From positions 2,993,434-3,057,433 of the forward strand of contig JAJEKV010000045.1 in the NCBI GenBank assembly GCA_021234155.1: a stretch of DNA of 64,000 nucleotides, given 5' to 3'. The DNA comes from Isoetes taiwanensis (taxonomy: Eukaryota; Streptophyta; Lycopodiopsida; Isoetales; Isoetaceae). Of the stretch, positions 1 to 11,215 are shown piece after piece (positions within the stretch are counted from its first letter, which is position 1; each line of letters begins with the position of its first letter). The notes beneath the pieces were generated by a model. That model did not search any database. It was given only the letters and a program-made list of their open reading frames with translations, and was not told the DNA's origin. The position numbers were made by a program, and so were the translations under genes.

Positions 1-2360
1 AATGGTACATGGGGAAAATGCTGAAAAAACAGACCAAGAAGATTTTGGAGAGGATTCAAAAACAAAGGAGGGGGTAGCAATATGAAAGCAAAGAACGAAC
101 AAGATGGCATTGGAACCAGCGGGATGGGAGAGTTACGTTACCAATACCCATCTGGCGGGATCGGGGACAAACCATGCTTCAACATGGTAGAAGTAATGCT
201 AGCCCTAAGCAGGGATGGCCAATCACAAAGCACCGGATCTATACTGACTAACCGTGGAACTGGCGAAGTGTCTTCAAACAGAAATCGCAGACGAATTCTA
301 CGACATTTTCAATGGCATCATACATACAAGACTTCCAGACAGGTGGACATACAACAGAGTCATACCTCTACATAAGGCAGAAAATAGAAAAGATCCAGGG
401 AATTATAGGACGATAATGGTAAGCTCGATTTTCACAAAATGGTTTGGGAAGGCTTCGATAACAAACTAAAAAGAAATGGGCGGGAAAGAAGGAAATATGA
501 GAGCACAAGGGCAAGCGGGGTTCGACCGAGCACTCAACACAGATCACCCGTGACCCTACGGATATTAATAGAGCGAGTAACAAAGCACGTAGAGAAGGAA
601 AATAATATGCTGCTTTGTAGATTTCAGAAAAGCATTTGATACAGTCTCAGAGAGAAGTTGCTAAAAAGATTGATGGATATGCAAGCCCCGAGAAATATGG
701 TAGGATCGATAGCAAGACTATATCATAAGGTGTATGCTAAGATGGAACGGGAAGAATTTGCCGATAACTCGTGACAGGGGTAAAAAGCAGGGGCTGCCCG
801 TTATCCCCAACTCTATTTGGAATATACATAGACGCGACTGAGGGATACATAGCGAGCGACAGAAGGAGGCAGTATGCCCCCATACTAGGAGACACGAAGG
901 TACCGATAATGCTATATGCGGATGATCTTAGTATGATGGCAACAAAGAACAAAGGAATGCAATTTGCTCAAAATTCTAGAACAATTACGGTGGAGGATCT
1001 GGGGTTGACGGTGAATCTAGCAAAAACTAAGATAGTCATCTTTGGACACAAGAGCAGGCATAAACCTTTCAGATATAAAGGTAAAGAGATAGAGGAACCA
1101 ACAGAATATAGGTATCTAGGTTATGATGCACATGGCAGGGAAATGGGCCAAAGGAGCTAACGCTTGATTCAATCAGCTATAGGAAGCTATTTTAACATGA
1201 AAACTTTTAAACAGAAGTAGAATAACCCGATTGGGACATCAAATGTTATCTATTGGTCGCGGCAATAGCCACCACTTAACCTGCATACGGGGCGGAAGCA
1301 TGGGGGCCGGGTTTAATGAAAAACCTGGGAAAAGCGTGAAGGAATCCTTAGGCAATGGCAACGAGACGGAATTCGTGGTAAGGACAAACACGCTAGCGAC
1401 AATCATGGTCATCGTAAAAGCAGGGGGCAAAACCGATGGAAGTGAGCGTGGGAGAGAACCATAAGGTACCTGCTTTCGGGGACAACGGCGAAGACATACA
1501 AGGAAAGCATCAAACATTGCAATCACCGAATCAGCAAAATCGCATATCATCGAAAGCACTGGATGGTTTAAAGAGGTGGCAACATGGACCAGACTGATGG
1601 GATTAAACCTGAGTGACCTAATAGAAGAGGGGCAGTGGAATGAGGAGTGGGCAGACATAGCGACAAGAGCATGGCTGCAAAGACATACAGGACCCAAGAC
1701 AGACTGGCTCATACAAGTTTTTAATCCAGACCAACAAATAGGACATCAGATATACCGGGATAACATATTGGGAAAAAACAGAAGGGACACACTGGCCAGA
1801 TTTAGGATGGGAAGCCATGATCTAAGAATCGAAAAAGACAGGTGGAGAGGGGTAGACAAGGAGGACAGGATATGCAGAATCTGTGACGGGGGGAGAATAG
1901 AGGATGAGAACCACATGATTAGTGACTGCCCGATATATGGAGACATCAGGGACAGATATAGAAATATAAGGTGGGGGGAACCAGTCCACAGGATGATGAA
2001 GATGACAGAATCATTACGGGATCTGGCAGACGCGATCCACAGAATGACAATCAGACACAGAGAAGTACACAGTGAAAGAGGGCTTGTAATATGATCCGTA
2101 CAAAACGAGTCATATAGCCTCACACAAATTGCTCAGCTAAAAGCTGATTGATAACGACGCATCACTGCACGGCCAAGAAGCCGAGGTAAAGCGGGATGCC
2201 GGTATTAAAAGAAAAAAGCCAGCCTTCAGAAAAGGCTACATTATAACAGCGTGATGTGCTAGTAGCACCCTCGTAGGGAGCTCGCCCATGCTACACAAGT
2301 CCAGGGGCCTTATGGCACAAAGGACATAAATGTATTCTATTCTATTCTATATTAAATATT
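1..2360 (+). mobile_element. Decayed LINE (non-LTR retrotransposon), reverse transcriptase and C-terminal zinc knuckle
   Basis: Pieces of a reverse transcriptase follow one another in changing frames on the plus strand. RT entry motifs (PDRWTYNRVIPLHK, then NYRTIMVSS) lie near 330-430, a DFRKAFDTV block near 620-645, the GCPLSPTLFGIYID block near 790-830 and the catalytic YADD box (LYADDLSMM) near 910-940. The thumb segment VNLAKTK follows near 1010. A C-terminal CCHC knuckle (CRICDGG...HMISDCP) is at about 1870-1930 in the open frame ending at 2094. The 3' end carries a short TATTC-type tandem tail at about 2332-2350, as in LINEs that end in simple repeats rather than poly(A). At least four frame breaks or stops show that it is dead. 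The 5' part lies outside the window. Clade is not determined. Confidence 0.88.
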
Positions 2361-2900
2361 AGCTCAAAAATGCATTTCCTTGTAAAAAGTTGTTGTATTT
2401 AAACTACAACTGCCTTCTGGGAACCATAATTAGTTCTGAGGAGGGAGAAAGTAGTTTTAACCCTGTCATGTTTGAACAGGCCTATCTTTCTTCACTGACT
2501 TCAGATTGACGTGTGGTTTTTTGTGTATTTTTCTCTATCTCGTGTAAAAAAATATCATGGTAATCGAAAAATTTGAAAAAATCTTTTGTTGAAACAGTTT
2601 GACTTTATTTAAACATGAACCTTTTGGTACTTGACCCCCTGAGTCTGTTAGAGCATAACTTACAAGAATGGAGGCGTATATATTTTTAGATATTTTTCTA
2701 GTAGAGCAGGACTGCCATATATGAACTCCTAGGAAGGGTTCAAATAAATTTTGTGTCGTTGATTTTATACGAATTTTAAAGTGAACACTGCAAATGGACC
2801 ATTTTTGGTCCATAATGGGACAACTCTAGTGTTAACATGAATCCAATGGCCCTAGTGCAAAACTTCCAGCCATAATGTTCTGCTAAAATATTATTACACC
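2361..2900. other. Intergenic stretch, no gene seen
   Basis: AT-rich sequence between the LINE tail and a kinase relic. The short open frames have no recognisable motifs and I see no repeat structure. Confidence 0.5.
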
Positions 2901-2904
2901 TCCA

Positions 2905-3440
2905 GGATGAATGGCCACATGCCAAGTGGAGCAGGATTTGGACAAGGAGGATAATAATTCATCCTCAAAATTCAGTTATGGTGATTTGAGCAAAGCCACC
3001 AAATGGTTTCGTAAGGGCCTAGTGCTTGAAAAAGGATTATTTGGATGTTTTTTATGAAGGGATATTGCCTGATGATGGAACTGAAGTGGCAATGACGTTA
3101 ATTCCAGCATCATGGACGTCAAAAGCTGGTTCTAGCATATGATACATGTCAAATGGGAGCTTGAATCAGCATTTGTTTTCAATATATTATTTTCTAGACT
3201 AGAATCAGGGATGTAAGATAGTGAAGATGTGGCAAGCAGACTGATTTCTTACAACTTAGAGTTGCAGACCTGAGGTCTGAATCAGAATCTGATGAGGAGC
3301 AGATGATTGTTATGTTTTCTTTGGCATTTCTCTGTATCCTACATTCAGATCAAGCATGAAAATGCTGCCAAGTCCTCAACCCCAACCTTAAAATATGTGA
3401 GCATGTATATTCTTGATGAGGCCATATTACTTTAGGCATA
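2905..3440 (+). pseudogene. Receptor-like protein kinase relic
   Basis: Read on the plus strand with frame changes, this stretch gives parts of a plant receptor-like kinase domain. FSYGDLSKATKWF (about 2975-3010) matches the start of such kinase domains. It is followed by a degraded glycine loop (EKGLFG), DDGTEVAM (about 3070-3095) and, in another frame, MSNGSLNQHLFS (about 3145-3180), the hinge region. It then jumps to a C-lobe-like piece (ESDEEQMIVMFSLAFLCI, about 3285-3340). The catalytic HRD and DFG regions are absent, so there is a deletion as well as stops and frameshifts. The lectin or leucine-rich-repeat class cannot be decided because no ectodomain is visible. Family match is from memory of the family pattern; the identification is an inference. 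Confidence 0.6.
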
Positions 3441-3699
3441 TTAAAGGGTTTCAAAGGAAGATAGGTCATGCTGCTCATGTGTGGTGAAGACGAGTTGTCA
3501 ACTTACATTCATTACAACTAGTTTAGATGTTATATACAGAAAATATCCTTCTAACTGTCTGCATAAATTTCTACTTCGAGTAAAAAAGACTACAACAGAA
3601 AATATTTTTAAACTTATCTTGGCAAGTGTGCATCGTCCAAGTGCCTCGTGGTCATATGGTCTTCATCATCCGGCAAGACTGCACTGTAGCAAGATCATG

Positions 3700-4341
3700 C
3701 AGTCGTAGCAGTCATCCAAAACAGAACGTATTAGTGGCTGCGTATCCATAAAGATCTCACCTGCATTATTAAAAGTGATCACGGCTTAAAGACAAATTGG
3801 ATAAGCAAACAGATTCTATAAAGACACTAGGAATGCACCTTGAGAAGAAGATCCACCATAGATCTTGTTAAAAGTAAATGTTTTGCAGGAATCCTTCCCT
3901 TGCTTGTTAGGGTTTGTTATCATGATATCACCATCACTACCAATGAAACTCACAGTACTCTTATCTTCACATTCGCCGAAAAGAAATGGCCTTACTCGAC
4001 AAAATACTCTGATATTTCCTGCAAGAATTAACTAGAGTTGAGGGAAAAAAGCAAGGGATGTAAAGCCATCCATCCATATACCTTTTAAATCCTGAACTTC
4101 ATTGTAAAGCTTGCAGTTTTCTTCAAGGACTTTATGGTAACCAGATGCTGCTTCTGCCAAGCCTTGAAGCTCATCCCCTGCAGACAAATGAGCATTTATG
4201 GTGGCGATTATTTTGATTCAAGTTATTAACATGGTCAAAGATTTGCATTACATTCTTACCAAGACTTCCAAACTCCTCTTTCCACCTATCTTGCATCACT
4301 ACTATTTCTTGCTTTACAGCAACCGATGCAGCCTTTACCTC
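3700..4341 (-). pseudogene. Kinesin-14 (C-terminal motor) gene fragment, motor broken at the ATP-binding loop
   Basis: Four consecutive minus-strand exons with GT-AG borders can be read. Exon 4260-4341 encodes coiled-coil-like EVKAASVAVKQEIVV. Exon 4082-4177 encodes ASGYHKVLEENCKLYNEVQ. Exon 3839-4018 starts with GNIRVFCRVRPFL, the hallmark start of a kinesin-14 motor, and continues to DIMITNPNKQGK and FTFNKIYG. The last exon, from 3760 downwards, gives DTQPLIRSVLD and then decays. Phases agree across all three introns (phase 1). Known kinesins continue with the Walker A motif GQTGSGKT, but here the equivalent stretch (about 3670-3712) is scrambled with stops. The rest of the motor is missing and a kinase relic follows. 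Kinesin-14s move toward microtubule minus ends. This copy cannot encode a working motor. Confidence 0.82.
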
Positions 4342-4515
4342 CTGCATATCACAAATACTCAATATTGCTAAGCCTTTTTTCTTCTAAGGATAAACAATCT
4401 AGGCATGGAACAACAAAAAGTTATTTGAACATATCAGATTTCATATATAACAACTTTGGCATTATGCTGGTCATTGCAACACCAACTTTACTTGCAATGA
4501 TATTCCAAAGCTTAC

Positions 4516-4874
4516 AGATTGACCACTAGAATGTCTTTCGCCCAGTTAGAAGCAGCAATACTAAGGGCTGGCCATATTTCCTGAAGAATAGGCAGGGCTG
4601 GATGAAGATCGTTCCCCTTGCCAGTGTTTATCACAGCAGTTATTATTTTCAATGCCACATCCAGTGGTTTTCTGAAGCTTTTCTTCTCAGCCTGCCAGAA
4701 ATAGCATCAAAATCGCATGGAAAAGCACAAGCAAACAGACTATACTAGAATAGATCTAAGTAAGCATGTAAGCTCACAATATCATCAAAAGTTTACCTTT
4801 GGGTGCATAGATCGAAGCCATAACCAAGATACTGCTCTGCAGTAACAAAGAATAGGCAGTGCGGCAGTATCGGG
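4516..4874 (-). pseudogene. Two exon-like segments of an unidentified gene
   Basis: Two minus-strand segments are open and have good splice borders: 4797-4874 (78 nt, acceptor GCAG, donor GTAAAC) and 4516-4691 (176 nt, acceptor GGCAG, donor GTAAGC). They join in the same phase and encode KPLDVALKIITAVINTG and HPALPILQEIWPALS, an amphipathic helical pattern. This resembles HEAT-repeat importin/transportin proteins, but the match is too weak to name it. Joining to the next kinesin exon (4260-4341) through the consensus donor would give an immediate stop, so these exons probably do not belong to the kinesin. They may be part of a mosaic of captured exons. Confidence 0.35.
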
Positions 4875-5079
4875 CTGCAAAATATGGAAAAAGTCCCTCA
4901 AACGTATCTCAAGATATCAGCAACAAAACTTAGCCTGCAAACGTATTTCTAACTTCTGTGCCTTGCCAAGAAATGCTGCCGGAACCGTAAAAAAACTTAC
5001 ACCTTGGGCGCCAAAATGTAGGAGCGACCGCAGGTATATGTGCTTTTTTTTTTTCAAAAAAACTCCTTCTCCGTCCACG

Positions 5080-5105
5080 CACATGTATTCTACGGAATAC
5101 ATGTG
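5080..5105. repeat. Short perfect hairpin
   Basis: Arms CACATGTATTC and GAATACATGTG (11 bp, perfect) flank a 4-nt loop. The hairpin sits between a T-rich run and a GC-rich CCCCCCGGGG stretch. It may be a remnant of a foldback element; its outer borders are not clear. Confidence 0.6.
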
Positions 5106-6346
5106 TGAACCCCCCGGGGCAGCAAGCCTTATTAAAAAAATTTCAATCCTCATCAAGTTCCTCTATTAAAATTAATCAAGTTACTTTTTGTGAAGTCTGC
5201 TAAACCAAGGTAGCAGAATATTGCGTAAGCATCTGTGCATGTAAATGTCTCAGACAATTATTTCATTCAAGGTAGCAGATCAGTGCGCAAGCATATGTGC
5301 ATGCAAATATCTCAGCCCATTTATTTCACTAAGCAATTACATAAAAAATGATGAAGATCTGCATTTATTATTTCCATGCAAAACCCATTACCTCATCCAG
5401 TACAATTGTTTTCCATATTGAAAATACACCATTCTTCTAACCTGAGATTAACAGTTCCACAACTCTGTTTTTCGCTTTTGATCTTGACATGAATGCTTCA
5501 ACCAGCAGACGTTTCAACACCAAGCCACAGCGTTGATGCCTGTTATGGCCACCTCAAGATATCCGACACCAGAACCGGATCCAAAATATCTCTACACTTC
5601 TAAAGGCAGACACTGGCCACAGGCATCTACTATTCTAATCGTAATTTCCCAACAGATATCTTAAGAAAGCATTATGTAGACCACAACTTAATCTTGCATA
5701 ATGGAATTATAGAACCCTAGGGCATCTTTTGGTGCTGTATTTGGGGTGTTGGCTGACCAGAATAACCATAGCCTGAGCCTAAAGAGAAAATAATCCTATT
5801 AAATGTTTCGGTTGCTGCCTGAACATAACCATCTAGCTTTTAAATAAACGTATTCTATTGCAGGATATGGAGCTGGAACAAATCCGCAGCCCTGGCTTCC
5901 AGCTTACCGCAGAAATCGTGACAATGGAGTTCGAGACGAAGCTGCCGCCATCCTTTTTCTCTTTTGTTCTTTTTTCTTCTTAACGCTACCGGAAACCAAG
6001 CGTCATATTAGAACTAGGGCCGGGAAAGGATCACAAGAATGAGATATGTTTATAGCATAAACTATAACAAAGGCATATTACTTGTGCTTATCACCAGAAT
6101 ACCACAGAGTCTCTGATCACGGAGAACAGAGCTTGCCAGAATGCTATGTCTTCCACAATTTTTTTCCCTTCTTTTTGTTACCCGTTATGTTTTTTTCCTG
6201 GCGGAATTCTTGGAGAAAACGTGAAACATATGTAAGAGCTTCCAATTTTTAAATTTTCATTGGAAAATCCAAGAACATCAGATTATCATTCCTCTGCAGT
6301 AATGGGATAAAGCCGGAGTTATATAGACACTGAAGAATCAGAAAGC

Positions 6347-6386
6347 CATGGAAAAATCATTGATATCATGGAAAAATCATTGATAT
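6347..6386. repeat. 20-bp direct tandem duplication
   Basis: The 20-bp word CATGGAAAAATCATTGATAT occurs twice head to tail without mismatch. Confidence 0.9.
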
Positions 6387-6802
6387 AAAAAACATACCTT
6401 TATGTAGCCATTGAAGAATTGCACGCCGCCGAAGAATCGCAGGCTTTGCTACCAAAGCGAAAGGCAGGTTATATACTGTTGAAGCTAGCACTGGCGGCTA
6501 TGCTCTGAAACAATCACAAATCATCTCCTCAAACGTTCTCGTCTTTGGAGCCATCGTCTTCTCAACATCTAGAATATATAGCATGAGCGGGAAGAAAAGC
6601 AAGGCACAAGAAGCAAATTTACATCTCGAAGCTCCAGCAATGGCATCGCCCTCTCATTTCGATGCACAAATCTCTGATTCTGGTGCACAAATCTCTCGAA
6701 AAAAAGGGCAGTGTCGCATCCTTTGCTTCAAAGCAAAGCTTTCTGAAGAATCTCCCGCTTGCTTCGAAGCAAAGCTTTCCTCCCAAAATCCACACGTTGC
6801 AA

Positions 6803-6870
6803 ACTCGACGGCTGGGATCGATGCCCCGGTGACACGACTCGACGGCTGGGATCGATGCCCCGGTGACACG
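6803..6870. repeat. 34-bp direct tandem duplication
   Basis: A 34-bp GC-rich unit beginning ACTCGACGGCTGGG and ending GGTGACACG is present twice head to tail. Just upstream (6730-6780) the motif GAAGCAAAGCTTTC is also duplicated, so this is a small repeat-prone patch. Confidence 0.88.
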
Positions 6871-7569
6871 AATATTCTCGGGCATCGTTGTATAACAATT
6901 ATACATGTTTAGATTAGAAAGTATCCTAATTTTGATTATTTGAGTCAAATAGATAACCATTATAAAATTTGATGGTATATATGCTGACATTGCAATACTT
7001 CAGCACCAATGTGACTTTGACATACCCTGACACCAAGGGCATTGTCACTCTCTTCACTAATTAATGGTAATGAAATGTTCAGAAAAGATTACAATTCTAG
7101 AATTTTAAGCTACCCAAGTTGGATTGAATTAATCCATGAGAATAGAAAGATAGACATGTTCAATATGTGATGCAAGTATACTTGTGAGATTCGCGTTTAG
7201 CAACTTCTATTATGTACAAAAGAAAAGATAGACATACTCATTGTGTGGTGCAAGGAAAGAAGATTCTCATTGAGCCAACTTCACCTATATACGAAAGGGT
7301 GGTTCTTGCCATGTAAACATTTAGAATATATGTACCAAAATTTGTGTCGACTTGTGCAAGGACTAGCAAGGGGTGCCATTCAACAAGTTTTAGTGACATT
7401 CACACGTTTGCAAATTTTGCCTGAATGATCTTGTAAGAAGATTATTGAACTTCACTTGTTTCATGTAATCTATATTTATCAACAACTAAAAATTATCATA
7501 ACGCACTTAACTATGCCTGCCTAAAAAAAAAACCCTAGCCTCGAGGGTTATTTTTCATAACCACTTGAG
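6871..7569. other. AT-rich intergenic stretch
   Basis: No coding pattern or long repeat recognised. It ends in the palindrome next to the MITE. Confidence 0.45.
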
Positions 7570-7587
7570 GAGGAGGTTAACCTCCTC
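7570..7587. repeat. 18-bp perfect palindrome beside a MITE
   Basis: GAGGAGGTTAACCTCCTC reads the same on both strands and abuts the TTA target duplication of the MITE at 7588. Confidence 0.85.
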
Positions 7588-7590
7588 TTA

Positions 7591-7866
7591 GAGCCCGTTC
7601 ACATACAACAATTGCCGGAGAGTGGGCCTGCTTTACCTTGTAGAAATTGGCAATGGCAGGTGATAGTGGGCGTACAAGGGCGAGCCTTCTTACGTGAAGG
7701 TGAGGACTGCGATGGGGCATGTCAATCCAGCCTTAGGCTGGGTTCACATGCACCTTCACGACTCTCACCATCACGTAAAAGGGCTCACCGTTTTACGCCC
7801 ACCATCGCCAATTTGCACTGGGCAAAACAAGCCCCTCTCCGGCGATGGTTGCATGTGAAACGGCCC
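7591..7866. mobile_element. Tourist-like MITE (PIF/Harbinger type)
   Basis: A 276-bp non-coding element with imperfect terminal inverted repeats of about 32 bp. The left end begins GAGCCCGTTCACATACAAC; the complement of the right end begins GGGCCGTTTCACATGCAAC. Both continue to a shared CGGAGAG-like word. It is flanked by the trinucleotide TTA on both sides (7588-7590 and 7867-7869), the target duplication typical of PIF/Harbinger and Tourist MITEs. The interior is self-complementary, for example TTACGTGAAGGTGA against TCACCATCACGTAA. The open frame across it is not a gene. It lies about 200 bp downstream of the HKT stop codon. Confidence 0.85.
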
Positions 7867-8069
7867 TTAGCCGGTGAAGATGATAAGGGGAGGAATGCAA
7901 AACTGACTTCCAATTTCCATGACGTTAAAACTGGAGAAAATATTAAACAAAATCTTCTAAGGCTTTTAAAGGTAGAAAAGTTTCCTCTTTTATACGAATC
8001 TTAGCCTCGTGACAGAATAAAAGTAAAAATAAATAGGATTTTATTTATTTAAGGCTGTAGGATTGCTGG

Positions 8070-9920
8070 CTACGATGAAAGTGGCGAAACAGGTACGTCT
8101 ACGTCGTGCATATGGTCTGTTATTTTGTATGCACGATTTGGTGTGTAAATAAATTTATATGATTCCGGCAATGTGATGGCTGCAGCTATGACATCCCACA
8201 AACCTCTATGCCTTCCAAGAAGCATTACTACTATAATCACCAATTTTCCTGCCACACTGAACAATCCAGACAAAGAGAATGGCACATCTGTGCAAGGTCT
8301 GGATGTGGTCAATTGGCAGCTGTAACCCACAGATAATCCTGCATTGCCATATCCGCTGCATAACAGAACAAAATATTAGGTCTTTCACAAGAAATAGTAT
8401 CATAAGTATATTAGTTTGCTGATCCTAACCTGGATATTTCAAATATTATGTTAAAAATGGAGAAGTTAAGTCCATCGTAGACAATTTTTCTTCTCTCTAG
8501 AATACATAGCAAGAACAGGGCCATGACCAAGTATACAGAGTCTTTTGCAAGCAACCTTCTGGAATGTCTCAGGATCTGTTTGTAAATGCCTTTTTTTGTC
8601 CTCATTCCAGTTGTTTTTCTTAAGATGACAACTGGATAAGGTGATATGTACCTGCATTAGGGTAATTTAACTTCTGTATTCTCTAACTTTGAGATAAAAT
8701 ATAGAGAATGAGTAAAGGATATGGACTCACATCATGGCTGCAAATACTATTAGCATTGCAGGAGACAGTTGCCAAAAATTCACAATACGCGCCCCTGCAT
8801 TGCGAGTTGAAACTGCCTGAAAGACTGCCATGATAAGCTTATCCTTAGTTTTAATTCCTTCCAACACAACGGTATTCCATTCAGAGAGCAGAAAACTTAT
8901 GGCTTGAAAACCATTGAAACCCAAGATGGTTATCATAAGCCATATTGTTTCAGTCCTTGGAAACAGATGGGTATAGAGTCTGGGATGATCAAGGAGGTAC
9001 TCATATGCTAATCTCGTTTTCTTTTTAGAAAAGGAATGCAAAATCCATATGATGCCCCTGAGACATGGAGCAAGCATGGTGTTTCCCATCAAAATCATTA
9101 AGCCAAGCCATAGCATCAGGGCTGAAGAAGTTCTAAGTGCCATGATGTTTTCATATACAACAGAGTAGCCTGACTGGTTGAACATAGACACCACTGCAAA
9201 CCATGAAAAGAGAAGATGGTTTACACCATTTTGCTCCAACACATGGAGCGCATGTGGACTAAGTAGCACAAGACTTTCTGCTACTATAAAACCTAAAATC
9301 TGTACTCCAATCATATATATCAGCACCACTCTACTTAGCAAAACAACAGCATCATGCTCAAGATACATGGCTTTTGTAGACTCTGGTAATTCCAACTTAC
9401 TACCATGATAATGTTCTTTGCCTGTTCTAGTACTATTAACCATTAAAATTCTCTTCCCCCAGAATTTAAACCAAAGCGGTCTTCCGTGTATCTGATGTTC
9501 TTGTCTTTCTAGAATTGTCCCAACATTTTCTAATATTCCAGATACTTTTACAGATGAACCAGCATTATATGGTGCCTCAATCTCCTGCTGCTCCAAAACA
9601 CACTGAAAAAATTCATGATCTAGCTCTTTAATTCTGCGATAAAGCTTGTATCTTCTAACATAGAGCATCAAAAGGGAGGTAAGGATTCTGCTGCCCAAGA
9701 TCATGATGGTAGTCAAAACAAATCCATCAAAGACAGTTTCTCCTTTTGCTCTGGTTGCCACAAGTCCTGTGACTGTCACAGCTGAGACAACATTGTAGAG
9801 TGCATCAATCAAGGTGGTGGTCTTGGAGATCGATTTGGGTATCCATATCAACACTGCCCCTATTATGGACACTAATAGAAAATATGTAACATGAAAACTG
9901 TAATACTGCTTGATCTCCAT
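8070..9920 (-). CDS. HKT: HKT/Trk-type potassium/sodium transporter (three exons)
   Basis: A plasma-membrane cation transporter of the HKT (Trk/Ktr/HKT) family, predicted to move Na+ and/or K+. Exons on the minus strand are 8731-9920, 8430-8651 and 8070-8355, with GT-AG introns, together coding for about 565 residues, near the family's usual 500-560. The four pore loops are visible: A, SAVTVTGLVAT (Gly about 52); B, SMFNQSGYSVV (Gly about 251); C, STRNAGARIV (Gly about 376); D, YGNAGLSVGYSC (Gly about 477). Filter glycines are present in all four loops, which in angiosperm studies goes with K+ permeability (class II type); that is an inference here. Loop A lacks the flowering-plant SSM..VEME signature and looks like bacterial TrkH/KtrB. 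The start at MEIKQYY aligns with MDAKQYY of the pseudogene copy at 49870. A long hydrophilic loop (residues 90-190) separates the first two repeats. It is the only uninterrupted member of the local HKT cluster. Confidence 0.93.
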
Positions 9921-10012
9921 GAAGAATAGCTGATAAATTACATTGCCTTTTTATGCTTGATTCCTCTCTTTTAGATAAGAAACCAAAATGGTATGTGGTG
10001 TACATGGACCAT

Positions 10013-10022
10013 GAATATATAG
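10013..10022 (-). promoter_or_regulatory. Possible TATA box of the HKT gene
   Basis: Minus-strand CTATATATTC lies about 95 bp upstream of the HKT start codon. Position and sequence fit a plant TATA box with a short 5' UTR, but there is no transcript evidence. Confidence 0.3.
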
Positions 10023-10775
10023 TTTGGTTCCTTTTTTGTGCCATTTATCTATAACATAAATCTGTCTGCAGATTAAGCTATTTCAAAATTTATAAGGAGC
10101 GAGATATCTATAGATAGGTTAAACTTATTATTATTGTTGTTTATAAAGTGCAGCCCTAGATCGGACGGCTTAAATTCAGCCCTAGATCGGACGGGTTAGG
10201 GTTTTCCCTGGAAGCCAAATGAGGAGCACGATTGTGGGAGTTTGCAATTGGAAGGAAGCCTCAGAAAGCCCTGTTGTAGCCAGAAAGCCAGAATCTAGCC
10301 AGAAATCTTGGTTGGAAAGCTATGTTCAAGCTATGGTTGGTTGGCTGTGGTGAGACCATCCAAGTAATTAAGGGCATATCCTAACATGTAAAAGCTTAGT
10401 TCAGTTTACTTACCAGGTCGTCCTCAATCATATAATTTGAAGTTCGCCTCAGAGCCGTTCTGAGAGCTCCCTAGTGTGTTTGTTTTCCATGCCACCGTCC
10501 AACAAAATCTGCCAACATAAGGTTCTGCCAATTCAGCACAGGAAGCTTCAGAACTGCATTATGCAAATCTTAGTTCTTCTAAAGAATAATAGCAAGGACA
10601 AGGAAGTGGTAAATCTGCATCTACTTATATATTCATTCCTTTTCATTTTCCTTCCCTCTTTTTGACAGTTTATTTAAAACTATGAAACAGCGCCCAGTAG
10701 TAATTGTTTCACAACGAAGCACCGGGAATAAAGATATGTTCTCGATAGAACAAAATTTCACCAGCCTCCTGTGTG
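10023..10775. other. Intergenic stretch upstream of HKT
   Basis: Contains a tandem pair (10151-10200) of a 26-bp unit starting CAGCCCTAGATCGGACGG, and then sequence with no recognised feature up to the target duplication of the large TIR element. Confidence 0.5.
10151..10200. repeat. 26-bp tandem pair
   Basis: CAGCCCTAGATCGGACGG occurs at 10151 and again at 10177, followed by near-identical bases. Confidence 0.85.
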
Positions 10776-10817
10776 CGGGGTCTTTTTTGGCTCCCCAAAT
10801 CGGGGTCCCCCGCGGCC

Positions 10818-11215
10818 GGAAATCGCTTAAGCGATTTTGGGCTGGAAAATCGCTTAAGCGATTTTCCTGCCTGAAAAGGGCGCGCCGGAAATATAAGGGT
10901 GAAAAAGGAAAAAACAGAAAATGTGGCCTGCCGCACGCCCCTGCCAGAGGGCGCCCATTATTGACCGCCCCGGGCCTCGGCCGAGGCAATTGACGTGGTG
11001 CGGCCGCAGCGCTACCGCCTTCCGTCGAGATCGGCGCTGAAAATCGCTAAGCGATACCGCCTACTACCGGCAAATAGCGGCGGCGGCCGGAGGGAAAATC
11101 GCTTAAGCGATTTTCAAAAAATCGCCTCGCCCGATTTTTGTTTCCTATTTAAGGTTTTAGGTTGAAGCGATTTTTCGTTTTCCAGTTGGCGATTTTCAAG
11201 CAAAAGCGATTTTCC
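10818..11215. repeat. Left subterminal palindromic repeat cluster
   Basis: At least four full or partial copies of the AATCGCTTAAGCGATT palindrome, plus half-sites (AAGCGATTTT). The orientation-free palindrome suggests binding sites for a dimeric transposase; that role is an inference. Confidence 0.85.

Larger units (their letters stand above)
4875..6580. other. Intergenic stretch with a small hairpin, no gene assigned
   Basis: Low-complexity T and A runs near 5042-5060 and a small hairpin at 5080-5105. A possible minus-strand exon near 5725-5790 (reading GYGYSGQPTP) is too short to support. No complete coding region is visible. Confidence 0.4.

Noticed and set aside
7612-8004. 130-residue plus-strand frame
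   Set aside because: It lies mostly within the Tourist-like MITE and its inverted repeats.
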